Part shown: piece after piece, positions 45,223 to 53,242 of the stretch
Numbering within the stretch: position 1 is the stretch's first letter
Layout: each line of letters opens with the position of its first letter
Assembly: GCF_007786455.1 (NCBI RefSeq)
Contig: NZ_VNJK01000001.1
Span: 1,758,074 to 1,822,073, forward strand
Direction: 5' to 3'
Length of the DNA: 64,000 bases
Source of the DNA: Paenibacillus agilis
GTDB lineage: Bacteria; Bacillota; Bacilli; Paenibacillales; Paenibacillaceae
The notes under the pieces: generated by a model
What the model saw: the letters and a program-made list of their open reading frames with translations, nothing else
The model's database searches: none
What the model was told of the DNA's origin: nothing
Translations under genes and position numbers: made by a program

Positions 45223-45929
45223 TGATTGAAATTGAAGCTTTAGGATCAAGCAGCGAGGGAAACGCCTATCGGGTATCTGATGGGCGAACCGCTTTACTCA
45301 TCGAAGCAGGCTTGCCATACAGACAGTTGCAACAAGCTTTACACTTTCGCATGACGGAGATAGCAGGCTGCCTCATCACACACGATCACGGAGATCACAG
45401 CAAGGCAACTAAGGACGTTATGAGGGCAGGAGTGAGTATTTACACCTCAGAAGGGACGGCGGAAGCCTTGGGGCTCTCAGGGCATCGTGTGAAGGTGATC
45501 GAAGCCCGCAAGGAGTTCCAGATTGGTTCGTGGACCATATTGCCCTTCGAGGTTGAGCATGATGTTGATGAGCCATTGGGTTTCCTGCTCGCTAACCAGG
45601 ACGGGGACAAGTTGCTGTTTGCAACAGACACCTATTACATTAGGTATCGCTTCAAGGGCCTGACTCACATCATGGTCGAGTGCAACTATTCGCTCGAGAT
45701 CCTGAATGAAAATATTATCTCCGGCAGGACGCCCAGCATAATGAAGAGTCGCTTGTTGCGGTCACATTTCAGCCTTGAGAACATGAAAGACTTTCTCCGG
45801 GCAAATGATCTGAGGCGAGTTCAAGAGATTTGGCTCCTGCACTTGTCTGATAGCAATAGCGATGAGGAATTGTTCAAGCGAAAGATACAAGAGTTGACTG
45901 GCAAGCATGTAATCGTGGCTCAAAGGTGA
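45222..45929 (+). CDS. MBL-fold metallohydrolase (YycJ-like), phage recombination module
   Basis: 235 residues with the metallo-beta-lactamase metal motif HDHGDH (about residue 47), downstream FATDTYY Asp and a C-terminal HLSD His. MBL nucleases include RNases and 5' exonucleases; YycJ-type proteins have been described as DNA exonucleases. In the RecT operon it takes the place where RecE- or AddB-type nucleases stand in other phages, so a nuclease partner of RecT is a reasonable inference. The ATG overlaps the recT stop (TAATG). Confidence 0.88.
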   Translation: MIEIEALGSSSEGNAYRVSDGRTALLIEAGLPYRQLQQALHFRMTEIAGCLITHDHGDHSKATKDVMRAGVSIYTSEGTAEALGLSGHRVKVIEARKEFQIGSWTILPFEVEHDVDEPLGFLLANQDGDKLLFATDTYYIRYRFKGLTHIMVECNYSLEILNENIISGRTPSIMKSRLLRSHFSLENMKDFLRANDLRRVQEIWLLHLSDSNSDEELFKRKIQELTGKHVIVAQR

Positions 45930-45936
45930 TGAACAT

Positions 45937-46128
45937 ATGACTCTAGCAAATGAAGTCATTATGAAAAGTACTGTATCGATGCGAATTTGGATGTTGAAAG
46001 ATTCGGATACTGAAGCATTCAAGCATGAGGTGACAAATTACTTCGCTCGCGGTTATCCAGGTTGGACAGTTGTTAAAGTGAAGTATCCTCTTGTTTACCT
46101 CCGTGACGATAGGAGGAATGGTATGTGA
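45937..46128 (+). CDS. hypothetical phage protein, 63 residues
   Basis: Small alpha/beta protein (MRIWMLKDSDTEAFKHEV, GYPGWTVVKVKYPLVYLR). AAAGGTGATG precedes ATG 45937; overlaps the next gene by 4 nt. Not recognised. Confidence 0.62.
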   Translation: MTLANEVIMKSTVSMRIWMLKDSDTEAFKHEVTNYFARGYPGWTVVKVKYPLVYLRDDRRNGM

Positions 46129-46322
46129 ACGAGTGGATTCAGATGGACCTATTCGAACCTGCAGCAGATCCACCACCTGAGCTTAACGGCATGTACTACG
46201 AGAAAAGCACTAATAAATTCGTATCATTCGTACTAGGACGACGGCACTTCGAGATAAGTGCCAAACGTTGTACATGGGATAAAGCATGGCAAGAGAAAAC
46301 GAAAGCTGAACGCGCAATATGA
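46125..46322 (+). CDS. hypothetical phage protein, 65 residues
   Basis: Begins with MNEWIQMDLFEPA: QMDLF resembles a beta-sliding-clamp binding peptide (QxxLF), which would fit a replication-linked role. The rest is a small basic domain. GTG 46125 has AGGAGGA upstream. Clamp binding is inference. Confidence 0.6.
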   Translation: MNEWIQMDLFEPAADPPPELNGMYYEKSTNKFVSFVLGRRHFEISAKRCTWDKAWQEKTKAERAI

Positions 46323-46338
46323 TTAGGGGATGAAGCTT

Positions 46339-47205
46339 ATGCCCGATAAGAGTTACCCGTTCCCAACTTATTCAGGTCTGCTGGAGCCAAAGCACTATAA
46401 GCAAATAGGCACTGCGATATGGCTGTTCCTCTGGTTCGTCAGCTCCACGACCAAAGACATCGAGAGGGACGGCACGACATGGGGCGTAGTGCTTGGTAAC
46501 AAACCTATCAAGATACCAGAAATAGTTGAAAAATTCGGAGTGACTGAGCGAACGGTGAGGACTTGGATTAAGACGCTTGAAGAACATGAATACATTCGTG
46601 TGACCAGGGCTCCTCAAGGTTTAATTTTCACAGTTCGAAATTCGAAGAAATTCCGGAATAAGCAACCTGAGTCATCGGAAGAAAACTTCCGATCAGTCGA
46701 CGGTGATCGGAAGAAAATTACCGATCAGAAAGGTAGTGATCGGAAAAATTTTTCCGAGAGATCGGAAGAAAACTTCCGATCCAATAAAGATATTACAAGG
46801 ATACACAATACTACTACTACTGATTCGACTGAATCTGAAACAGAACGATTCGAAAATGTATTCCAGGCATATTGCAGGATACATGGCAAATTAGATATTC
46901 ACGTTAAAGCTTTGGACGTAACTGCTATGCAACAGATGATCGCCCTGGGAGTGCCGACCTCCCTAATCATTCGGGTTATGGAGACCATTTACCAAGAACG
47001 CGGTGGAAAGGCTCGCGCCTTCAGTTATTACAGAGACGCAATTTTGGAAGCTTGGGAAACGGAGAAGGCCATAACTAGTCCCTCGAAGGGGACAGTCGCC
47101 CTTGGCTCTCCTTCCCCGCAACGTGAAGTACGCAGCAAGAAACAGCGAGAGCTTGACGATTTACGCCGAAGAGCTGAGGAGGCAAGAAAGCGTGAACAGG
47201 GCTGA
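46339..47205 (+). CDS. phage replication initiator with winged-helix domain and internal iterons
   Basis: 288 residues. The N-terminal 100 residues form a winged helix like phage and plasmid initiators (IPEIVEKFGVTERTVRTWIKTLEEHEYIRV). The middle (about 112-150) is encoded by four inverted-repeat iterons and is probably a disordered linker. The C-terminal half is a helical domain (DVTAMQQMIALGVPTSLIIRVM) that should contact the helicase loader, ending in a basic charged tail. The layout copies lambda O: origin inside the initiator gene, loader and helicase next. GGGG site 8-9 nt before ATG 46339; ATG 46330 is adjacent to it. Confidence 0.82.
   Translation: MPDKSYPFPTYSGLLEPKHYKQIGTAIWLFLWFVSSTTKDIERDGTTWGVVLGNKPIKIPEIVEKFGVTERTVRTWIKTLEEHEYIRVTRAPQGLIFTVRNSKKFRNKQPESSEENFRSVDGDRKKITDQKGSDRKNFSERSEENFRSNKDITRIHNTTTTDSTESETERFENVFQAYCRIHGKLDIHVKALDVTAMQQMIALGVPTSLIIRVMETIYQERGGKARAFSYYRDAILEAWETEKAITSPSKGTVALGSPSPQREVRSKKQRELDDLRRRAEEARKREQG
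46674..46781. repeat. four inverted-repeat iterons, putative phage replication origin
   Basis: Copies at 46674-46694, 46705-46726, 46738-46758 and 46760-46781 share GATCGGAAG-N4-CTTCCGATC or close variants. Starts are spaced 32, 33 and 22 bp, near multiples of 11 bp. Copies 1 and 4 are in one reading frame and copies 2 and 3 in another, so conservation is at the DNA level. An AT-rich segment follows at 46782-46830, a possible unwinding element. Confidence 0.8.
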
Positions 47206-47539
47206 AGTGTTTGAATTAATGATTGAGATAAAAGCGAATTATCCCAACTTTGATACTAGCGATGAAGAGGCTGAACGTTACTACTCGTTCCTACAAGATT
47301 TCCCGTTAGATGCAGCAATGGAAAATATCCGGCGGCACATTCTAACGGACGAGTTTCCGCCGAAGATAGCAAACATTCGCGGCAAGCTAGGAGAGCAACT
47401 GGAGCGTAAGAGAGCACAGGAGGCAACAGAAGACTACTTTGCACAACTTGAAGTGGCACGTTTAAACGCTGCACCGCCTCCGCCGGGCAATCTTGAAAAA
47501 ATCAAACGAATGCTAGGAGTTGACGGCAGCGATGGATAA
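47192..47539 (+). CDS. replicative helicase loader/inhibitor, G39P-like
   Basis: 115 residues resembling SPP1 G39P: N-terminal helical domain AEVFELMIEIKANYPNFD, AMENIRRHILTDEFPPKIANIR, and a disordered C-terminal tail that in SPP1 contacts the helicase. It would deliver DnaB to the origin marked by the initiator. GTG 47192 has GAGGAGG 9 nt upstream and overlaps the initiator end by 14 nt. It overlaps dnaB by 8 nt. Confidence 0.8.
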   Translation: MNRAEVFELMIEIKANYPNFDTSDEEAERYYSFLQDFPLDAAMENIRRHILTDEFPPKIANIRGKLGEQLERKRAQEATEDYFAQLEVARLNAAPPPPGNLEKIKRMLGVDGSDG

Positions 47540-48989
47540 CGTGTTCGGCATTGAGCTGCCCATCGATCTAGCAGCGGAACAAGCAATACTAGGATCGTTA
47601 TTACTAGATACTGAATTAGTAGACACGGTCCGCGAGAAGTTGCGCGGTGAAGAGTTCGACAACAAGTCACATGTAACCATCTTCAAGCGGATGTGTGAGA
47701 TGGCAAGTGACGAGGAACCTATCGACATTGTGACCTTAAGCGACAAGCTGAACCAACACAACGAAATCGAGAAGATAGGTGGAGTGTCATACCTTTCAAG
47801 GCTTGCAGGTAGCGTCCCAAGCACAGCCAACCTCGACCAGTATGTAGACATCGTTAAGAACAAGTACTTGCTTCGAGAGAGCATGAAGCAAAGCATGGCG
47901 CTGATTCAGCAAGCCGCAGCTTCAAACGACCCGACTGAAGTCATTACAAAATTGCAATTAACTGCTAACAGATTGTCAGACATAGCAGCGCCAACTCAGG
48001 ACTTCAAAAAGATCCTTAATGTAGTGGTAGACGTCTACGAGGAAACTGAGAAGCGTTACGAGAATCGCGAGGTAAATCAAGGGATAACGGGGCTTGCATC
48101 TGGATTTGTAGACTTGGACAAGATGACCTCCGGTTTCCAGAAAAGCGACTTGATTATAGTGGCAGCTCGCCCCTCAGTCGGTAAGACAGCTTTCGCGCTG
48201 AATGTAGCACAGAATGTCGGTATTCGTTCTAAAGCACCTGTTGCTATCTTCAGTCTAGAGATGTCTGCGGCTCAACTTGTACAACGTATGATCTGCGCAG
48301 AGTCGATGGTCGACGCTAACCGAATGCGAACGGGATATCTAGAGGATTCAGACTGGACCAACTTAACGACGGGGATTGGCATCCTCGGTGAAACAAATAT
48401 CTTCATCGATGATACAGCAGGTATAAACGTATACGATATTCGTTCCAAGTGTCGCCGTTTGAAGAAGGAACATGGATTAGGAATGATCGTGATAGATTAC
48501 TTGCAGCTAATTTCAGGTCGCGGTAAGGCTGGCGAGAACCGTCAGCAGGAAGTTTCAGAGATATCTCGCCTACTAAAACAACTTGCACGTGAACTTGAAG
48601 TGCCAGTTATCGCACTGTCACAACTCAGCCGGGGAGTAGAGCAACGCCAGGACAAGCGTCCGATGATGTCCGACCTTCGTGAATCGGGTTCCATCGAACA
48701 GGATGCCGATATCGTTGCTTTCTTGTATCGCGATGATTACTACGACAAGGAATCAGATAAGAAAAACATTATCGAAATCATCATAGCAAAGCAGCGTAAC
48801 GGAGCAGTTGGAACGGTCGAGCTTGCATTCCTGAAGAACTTCAACAAGTTCGCAAACATCGATCGGAAGCACCAGGAACAAATCGCTCCACCGGAGGAAA
48901 AGCAGCCTCCTAAACAATCGCGACCGCCATGGAACGGCGGCAATCGTTTTAATAAGAACAATCGGCGTAGGAAGGATGAGGACGAATGA
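47532..48989 (+). CDS. phage replicative DNA helicase, DnaB family
   Basis: Hexameric 5'-3' helicase of 485 residues. N-terminal DnaB domain (DLAAEQAILGSLLLD), linker, RecA-like ATPase with Walker A ARPSVGKTAFALN (about residue 216), Walker B MIVIDYLQLI and DLRESGSIEQDADIV near the end; basic Asn/Arg-rich tail. ATG 47532 overlaps the loader gene; the AGGAG site is 12 nt upstream, and TTG 47520 is immediately behind it, so the start is slightly uncertain. Confidence 0.95.
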   Translation: MDNVFGIELPIDLAAEQAILGSLLLDTELVDTVREKLRGEEFDNKSHVTIFKRMCEMASDEEPIDIVTLSDKLNQHNEIEKIGGVSYLSRLAGSVPSTANLDQYVDIVKNKYLLRESMKQSMALIQQAAASNDPTEVITKLQLTANRLSDIAAPTQDFKKILNVVVDVYEETEKRYENREVNQGITGLASGFVDLDKMTSGFQKSDLIIVAARPSVGKTAFALNVAQNVGIRSKAPVAIFSLEMSAAQLVQRMICAESMVDANRMRTGYLEDSDWTNLTTGIGILGETNIFIDDTAGINVYDIRSKCRRLKKEHGLGMIVIDYLQLISGRGKAGENRQQEVSEISRLLKQLARELEVPVIALSQLSRGVEQRQDKRPMMSDLRESGSIEQDADIVAFLYRDDYYDKESDKKNIIEIIIAKQRNGAVGTVELAFLKNFNKFANIDRKHQEQIAPPEEKQPPKQSRPPWNGGNRFNKNNRRRKDEDE

Positions 48990-49147
48990 AGCAGGGGAAA
49001 CGACCGACACGGAAGCAAATGGATGAGATTAAACAGAACGGGCTCAATCCTGAAAATTGGTTTGTTGAACGTACCACGACAGAAGCGATGGTCCTGAAGC
49101 ATCGCTTCTCGGATAAAACAACTCGCACCATCAAGAGGGCAGTATGA
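48986..49147 (+). CDS. small phage protein, DUF6906-like
   Basis: 53 residues: MKQGKRPTRKQMDEIKQNGLN followed by PENWFVERTT and a basic end, the pattern of the DUF6906 family of phage proteins found next to dnaB genes. The ATG overlaps the dnaB stop (ATGA). GGAAGGATGAGG lies upstream. Function unknown. Confidence 0.72.
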   Translation: MKQGKRPTRKQMDEIKQNGLNPENWFVERTTTEAMVLKHRFSDKTTRTIKRAV

Positions 49148-49326
49148 ACGGGCGTGCTTGCAGTCGCTGGACTGTCTTCGAATATATGAAAAATCGTTAT
49201 CGTCTTGCTGGCAACATACCGGAGCGTGATGAGCTGGAGCAAGAATTTGAGGGGATCGAAAAAGAAGAGCTGGATGAAGGAATCGCGGAATTTGAAGCTC
49301 TTCTTGGCATAGGGGGACAACGATGA
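49144..49326 (+). CDS. hypothetical phage protein, 60 residues
   Basis: Helical, strongly acidic C-terminal half (EQEFEGIEKEELDEGIAEFEALL). GAGGG lies 6-7 nt before ATG 49144. Overlaps both neighbours by 4 nt. Not recognised. Confidence 0.6.
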   Translation: MNGRACSRWTVFEYMKNRYRLAGNIPERDELEQEFEGIEKEELDEGIAEFEALLGIGGQR

Positions 49327-49856
49327 AGAACATAAAGATCATGGGATACGACCACGGAACGAACTTTGCTGGATGGGCGACGATGCGAAACGGAAAGCCA
49401 ATTGACATCGGAATAAAGGATTTTACACAAATTGATATGCCGTTTGTCCTTACTGAGATATACACAGATACTTTCAGGCTTCTAGAGCAGGAAAAACCCG
49501 ATGTGCTGGTGCTTGAACGGCCTGTACATTTTCAAAATGCTAACTCAGTAATAGCTTTAGTGGGTGCGTTTACTAGCGTAACAATGGCTGCGTTGGACTT
49601 AAACATACGTATTGAGCACCTCAGACCAACCGACATTAAAAATCTTACGGGCAAAGGGAATGCAGACAAAGATGTTGTTGCTCAAGAGATGCAAATGCGC
49701 TTCGGTCTTGATTATGACGAACTTGCGGTTCCTGTCTTGTACAAGGTTGACAGTAAGAAAGGCAGGAAGGGCGAAGTTAAAGATCGGCTCTTCGACCCAT
49801 CCGATGCATTAGCACTATGCTGCGCTTACAACGATAAATTAAGAGGAGCTGTTTAA
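49323..49856 (+). CDS. RuvC-like Holliday junction resolvase
   Basis: 177 residues, RNase H fold. First strand GYDHGTNFAGWA with the catalytic Asp9, VLERPVHF with the catalytic Glu (about residue 64), and FDPSDALALCCAY with the C-terminal acidic pair. It should cut recombination or packaging junctions in phage DNA. Lies in the tightly overlapped replication operon. Confidence 0.88.
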   Translation: MKNIKIMGYDHGTNFAGWATMRNGKPIDIGIKDFTQIDMPFVLTEIYTDTFRLLEQEKPDVLVLERPVHFQNANSVIALVGAFTSVTMAALDLNIRIEHLRPTDIKNLTGKGNADKDVVAQEMQMRFGLDYDELAVPVLYKVDSKKGRKGEVKDRLFDPSDALALCCAYNDKLRGAV

Positions 49857-49857
49857 A

Positions 49858-50808
49858 ATGGGATACATTGATTTCGTAGCATTAACAAAGAAGGCAACGA
49901 TGAAGCCAGATGGGGATGTTGAGATTGTTCTGAATGTTGAAGGTGCTGAGCTGAGAGGGCAATTTGAACGTTTGAATGAAATGTTAGGCATCGAAGTTCG
50001 GGTGAGTGTGGATCCGACTATTGTCCGCTATAGCGTTCCGGTAAATGCCCAAACGAACAAGCCTATTAAAACGTACACGGTTGATAATACAGGGGTTGTG
50101 TCTGAGGTTAAGCCTGATGGTGAACAGTTGGAATTGGAACTTGAAGGCGCTCCTAAAGGCAAGACAAAAATCAAGCAAGAGCAGCACGAGATAGATAAGG
50201 AAATCGTTGATGATTTTATCGCTGAAGGTATGGCAACAACTTACGAAGATATGCCTTACTATTTCCCATCCTTGGTTCAACGTTTACGTCGAGGAGAGAC
50301 TTACATGAGCTTCGCCGAAGAAATAGGAGTAGATGCGAGCAAGGTTGCAGACATCTTTGATGAGTACCGGAAGCGTGTCGCTCCACTAGCGGTGCCATGG
50401 GATGAATGGCGACAAGGTCAGGGACAAGCAGTTGCAAAAACCGAAGCCACTGAATCACCTGATGAAAATCAGAATGAGCAAGAAGATGAACAGCAGGCTG
50501 AAACGTCTGAGGAAACTGATAGCCAGCAGCAAGCGACTCCTGAAGCTGAAACCGAACATGCAGCCGATAAGATTGAAGTCCCTGATGAAGAAATCGAAGC
50601 TTACATCCTGGAGCACAAGCCTGTCATCGAAGGTACGGATGTAGACGGGAAGACGATCGATTGGGCTGAGTGCTTCACTAAGCGAAAAAACAAAGTAACT
50701 TGGATGGAGATCGGTAAGGGCTTAGGTCTTTCAAGTTCCAAACTCAGCAAAGGTTGGAACAAATACAAAGAGGAAGTTGCTAAACTCATAATCAATAAAT
50801 CCGAGTAA
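49858..50808 (+). CDS. phage protein with two related HTH-like modules and an acidic linker
   Basis: 316 residues, not assigned to a family. The N-terminal third is beta-rich. Two segments resemble each other: RRGETYMSFAEEIGVDASKV...YRKRVAPL (about 142-185) and KNKVTWMEIGKGLGLSSSKL...YKEEVAKL (about 275-312); both look like helix-turn-helix units. Between them lies a Gln/Glu-rich acidic, probably disordered linker (about 190-245). A DNA-binding or architectural role is suggested, not shown. GAGGAG precedes ATG 49858. Confidence 0.7.
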   Translation: MGYIDFVALTKKATMKPDGDVEIVLNVEGAELRGQFERLNEMLGIEVRVSVDPTIVRYSVPVNAQTNKPIKTYTVDNTGVVSEVKPDGEQLELELEGAPKGKTKIKQEQHEIDKEIVDDFIAEGMATTYEDMPYYFPSLVQRLRRGETYMSFAEEIGVDASKVADIFDEYRKRVAPLAVPWDEWRQGQGQAVAKTEATESPDENQNEQEDEQQAETSEETDSQQQATPEAETEHAADKIEVPDEEIEAYILEHKPVIEGTDVDGKTIDWAECFTKRKNKVTWMEIGKGLGLSSSKLSKGWNKYKEEVAKLIINKSE

Positions 50809-50817
50809 CGGGGTTTT

Positions 50818-50846
50818 GGGGCCGCGAGTTGGAACCTTTGCGGCCC
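50818..50846. other. GC-rich hairpin between phage genes
   Basis: GGGCCGC / GCGGCCC, 7-bp perfect stem with a 14-nt loop in a 94-nt gap. No T run behind it; possibly mRNA processing or attenuation. Confidence 0.45.
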
Positions 50847-50902
50847 TGATCCAGAACGTACGATCTTATTTTTATCATCTCATGGGGAAATGAGGAACGA
50901 AA

Positions 50903-51529
50903 ATGAACTGGATTAAAGTAAAGGTCAATACAGGAAAAGCGCGGGGCGAAGTCGAGATGAAGGGTGCAACGCCTGAAGATGTACGCGGAATTGTCTCAAA
51001 ATTGTTCAGTGTATTTGAAAATCCAACTGAACAATTAAAAGAACCAACAATGATAGTAGTAAACAATGCTGCTTCTGCTACTGCTTTATCCGAAGAGCGC
51101 GTTATTCCTATCAACAATATTCCTATCTCATTGCGAAACGAATTATCTATGTCTATGAAAGATGTACTGACGGCCATTGAGGTTACTGGCGGCAAAATTA
51201 AGCCCCCGTTAATTAACTCAGAGAGAACCTTGGGCGTGACGGTCGGTGAAAAGCTTGCTGCAGCTGTTGAAGAAAACGGCGAAGAGCCTAAATGGTACAA
51301 AACGGGGATCAAGTACAAAGATGGGGTTCCTCATTATCGCTGCGTTTACTTTTGCAAAAACAAGAGTTGCAACAAGAAAAAAGGACAGCACTATATAACG
51401 CCTAGCGAGACATATGTCGAATGCTACGATTGCGGCCAATTCATGAAAGTTCGCCAAGCAACAGATGTTCATCTCGAACGTGATGAGTGGGGCAACTTCT
51501 TTGTCGCTGACCGTTTAGCTGGAGGGTGA
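50903..51529 (+). CDS. phage zinc-ribbon protein, 208 residues
   Basis: Not assigned. An N-terminal beta-rich domain, then a C-terminal part with two cysteine pairs (CKNKSC and CYDC) about 25 residues apart, a probable zinc ribbon as found in nucleic-acid-binding phage proteins. AATGAGGAACG precedes ATG 50903. The middle repeats the words SLRNELSMSMKDVLTAIE, a probable helix. Confidence 0.68.
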   Translation: MNWIKVKVNTGKARGEVEMKGATPEDVRGIVSKLFSVFENPTEQLKEPTMIVVNNAASATALSEERVIPINNIPISLRNELSMSMKDVLTAIEVTGGKIKPPLINSERTLGVTVGEKLAAAVEENGEEPKWYKTGIKYKDGVPHYRCVYFCKNKSCNKKKGQHYITPSETYVECYDCGQFMKVRQATDVHLERDEWGNFFVADRLAGG

Positions 51530-51534
51530 TTCGG

Positions 51535-51939
51535 ATGGATAAAGAAAAGCAAGAACGCATGATTGTCAGAGAATTTCAGGATATCAAATGGATGACGCTG
51601 GAGCAGTTTATAGACCGGGCAAACTTCTATATCTCTTGTGGATATGGAACAGCAATGACTCACTTCATTGATGCTATCAGTTGTCATCCAAGAATATCGA
51701 AGCCGATGCTCGGCCAGGTGTTACACAAAGTCGATGAGATACGAGAATTGTGGGACGGAGTAACTCTTGGGCGCAAAATACAGGAAGCTCCCGAGCCTAA
51801 ATTGGCTGAGCAATATTTGAACGAATTAACGTTTATAGAAGCGCAATTGTACGGAGCGAAAAGCGGCGATGTGATTCAAATACTAGGCAAGCGGTTCCGA
51901 GTAGAGCCGCTTGATGAAGAAGGGGCGAGTTCGACATGA
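51535..51939 (+). CDS. hypothetical phage protein, 134 residues
   Basis: Soluble, mainly helical (MDKEKQERMIVREFQDIKWM; EIRELWDGVTLGRKIQEAPE). GGAGGGTGAT lies 6 nt before ATG 51535; GTG 51526 is inside this site. Overlaps the next gene by 4 nt. Not recognised. Confidence 0.65.
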   Translation: MDKEKQERMIVREFQDIKWMTLEQFIDRANFYISCGYGTAMTHFIDAISCHPRISKPMLGQVLHKVDEIRELWDGVTLGRKIQEAPEPKLAEQYLNELTFIEAQLYGAKSGDVIQILGKRFRVEPLDEEGASST

Positions 51940-52166
51940 AAAATACACTCGGTGATTTAAACAACCATTTGTTTGCTCAACTGGAGCGCTTGTCTGAAGA
52001 AGACCTTACTAGTGAAAAACTTGCAGAAGAGATTAACAGAGCGAAGGCCGTAACAAGTGTTGCATCTCAAATTATAGCAAATGGGGCATTGGTGCTGGAA
52101 GCGAAGAAACTTGCGGATGACAGGATGAATGCCGATACCGTTGTGCCTAAGATGTTGGAGGGATAA
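51936..52166 (+). CDS. small phage protein, 76 residues
   Basis: Helical (NNHLFAQLERLSEEDLTSEKLAEE; AKAVTSVASQIIANGALVLEAKK). Proteins of this type often precede an HNH endonuclease gene in Firmicutes phages, as here 2 nt downstream. Role unknown. Confidence 0.68.
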   Translation: MKNTLGDLNNHLFAQLERLSEEDLTSEKLAEEINRAKAVTSVASQIIANGALVLEAKKLADDRMNADTVVPKMLEG

Positions 52167-52168
52167 CC

Positions 52169-52783
52169 ATGTTCCGCTATACAACTGAGATGATTAAGTT
52201 TATCACCAACAATGTTAGTGGGCGTTACGTCAATGAGCTTACTGATTTGTTCAATGTACAGTTTGGTACCACTCGTAAAAATAGTCATATTAGAGCGTTT
52301 ATTAGGAATCATGGACTTAAGAGTGGTATCGATGCAAGGTTTAATAAAGGTCATGAGCCTGCAAATAAAGGTACAAAAGGGCTTTATAAGGGCGGTGAAG
52401 CCACTCAATTTAAAAAGGGGCATAGACCGCATAATTACAGGCCAGTGGGATCCGAAAGAGTAAATGGTGATGATTATGTGGATGTGAAAGTAGCGGACCC
52501 AAACAAGTGGAAAAGTAAACACATTCTGATTTGGGAGCAACACAATGGTGCAGTTCCGAAAGGTCACATTGTCATCTTTGGGGATGGAAATCGACGCAAC
52601 TTCGAGCTAAGTAATTTAATTTTAGTATCCAGACAGCAGCTCGCTGTAATGAATAAGAACGGCTTGATTCAGAAAAATGCGGAGCTGACTAGAACGGGCA
52701 TCATTATAGCAGATATCTATCGGAGTATTGGAAGTGCGAGAAAAAGAAAGACCAAGTCGGGCAAAGGGAGAGAAAAGAGATGA
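52169..52783 (+). CDS. HNH endonuclease, phage-encoded
   Basis: 204 residues. N-terminal DNA-binding region (YTTEMIKFITNNVSGRY, LTDLFNVQFGTTRK), a Lys/Gly-rich middle, and the HNH nuclease signature with KSKHILIWEQHNGAVPKGHIVIFGDGNRRNFELSNL (about 115-155), where HILIWE and the Asn-rich end carry the catalytic His and Asn. Could be a homing-type endonuclease or serve phage replication. The ATG is 2 nt behind the preceding stop. Confidence 0.85.
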   Translation: MFRYTTEMIKFITNNVSGRYVNELTDLFNVQFGTTRKNSHIRAFIRNHGLKSGIDARFNKGHEPANKGTKGLYKGGEATQFKKGHRPHNYRPVGSERVNGDDYVDVKVADPNKWKSKHILIWEQHNGAVPKGHIVIFGDGNRRNFELSNLILVSRQQLAVMNKNGLIQKNAELTRTGIIIADIYRSIGSARKRKTKSGKGREKR

Positions 52784-52962
52784 TGAACAGAAGTGACGGC
52801 TTTAAAAATATCACTTTGGAACAAGTTACCGACTATCAACATCGTAGGGAATCCATAAAGACCATAGGAGAATTTAAAGAGTTGGGCAAAGAAATTAGGG
52901 ACAAGCACGGTCTTACTGATCGTGAAGCGCTAGATATCTTGAACAATAGAATCGGAGGTTAG
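52780..52962 (+). CDS. hypothetical phage protein, 60 residues
   Basis: Charged helical peptide (LEQVTDYQHRRESIKTIGEF). Tandem ATGATG at 52780/52783 behind GAGAAAAGAG. Overlaps the HNH gene by 4 nt. Not recognised. Confidence 0.55.
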   Translation: MMNRSDGFKNITLEQVTDYQHRRESIKTIGEFKELGKEIRDKHGLTDREALDILNNRIGG

Positions 52963-52967
52963 ATTGA

Positions 52968-53237
52968 ATGGAGGTAGGCGATTGGGTTGAATATGAACGT
53001 TTCGGAAATGGATTTGTCTTAGAAATGCTTCCAGATGAAGAGCTCGCAAGGGTCTTTTTCGTAGATGCTGATTGTTCGGGGACAGCTAAAGTCAGACATT
53101 TAAAATTATTGAGCAGTACACAAAGAGAGTACGATCCGTTTCTTGTTGATTTAGCTTTAAGCACCAACGACGAAGAATGGTTTTGTGAACTCTCGTCTTT
53201 AAGGACAGCGGTACGACAAAAAAATAGTAGGAGCTGA
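52968..53237 (+). CDS. hypothetical phage protein, 89 residues
   Basis: The N-terminal part (VGDWVEYERFGNGFVLEM, ARVFFVDADCSGTAKVRHLKLL) is a small beta-barrel reminiscent of Tudor/CarD-like RNA polymerase or nucleic-acid-binding folds. CGGAGG lies upstream of ATG 52968. Assignment of a function is not possible from sequence alone. Confidence 0.6.
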   Translation: MEVGDWVEYERFGNGFVLEMLPDEELARVFFVDADCSGTAKVRHLKLLSSTQREYDPFLVDLALSTNDEEWFCELSSLRTAVRQKNSRS

Positions 53238-53242
53238 TACAG

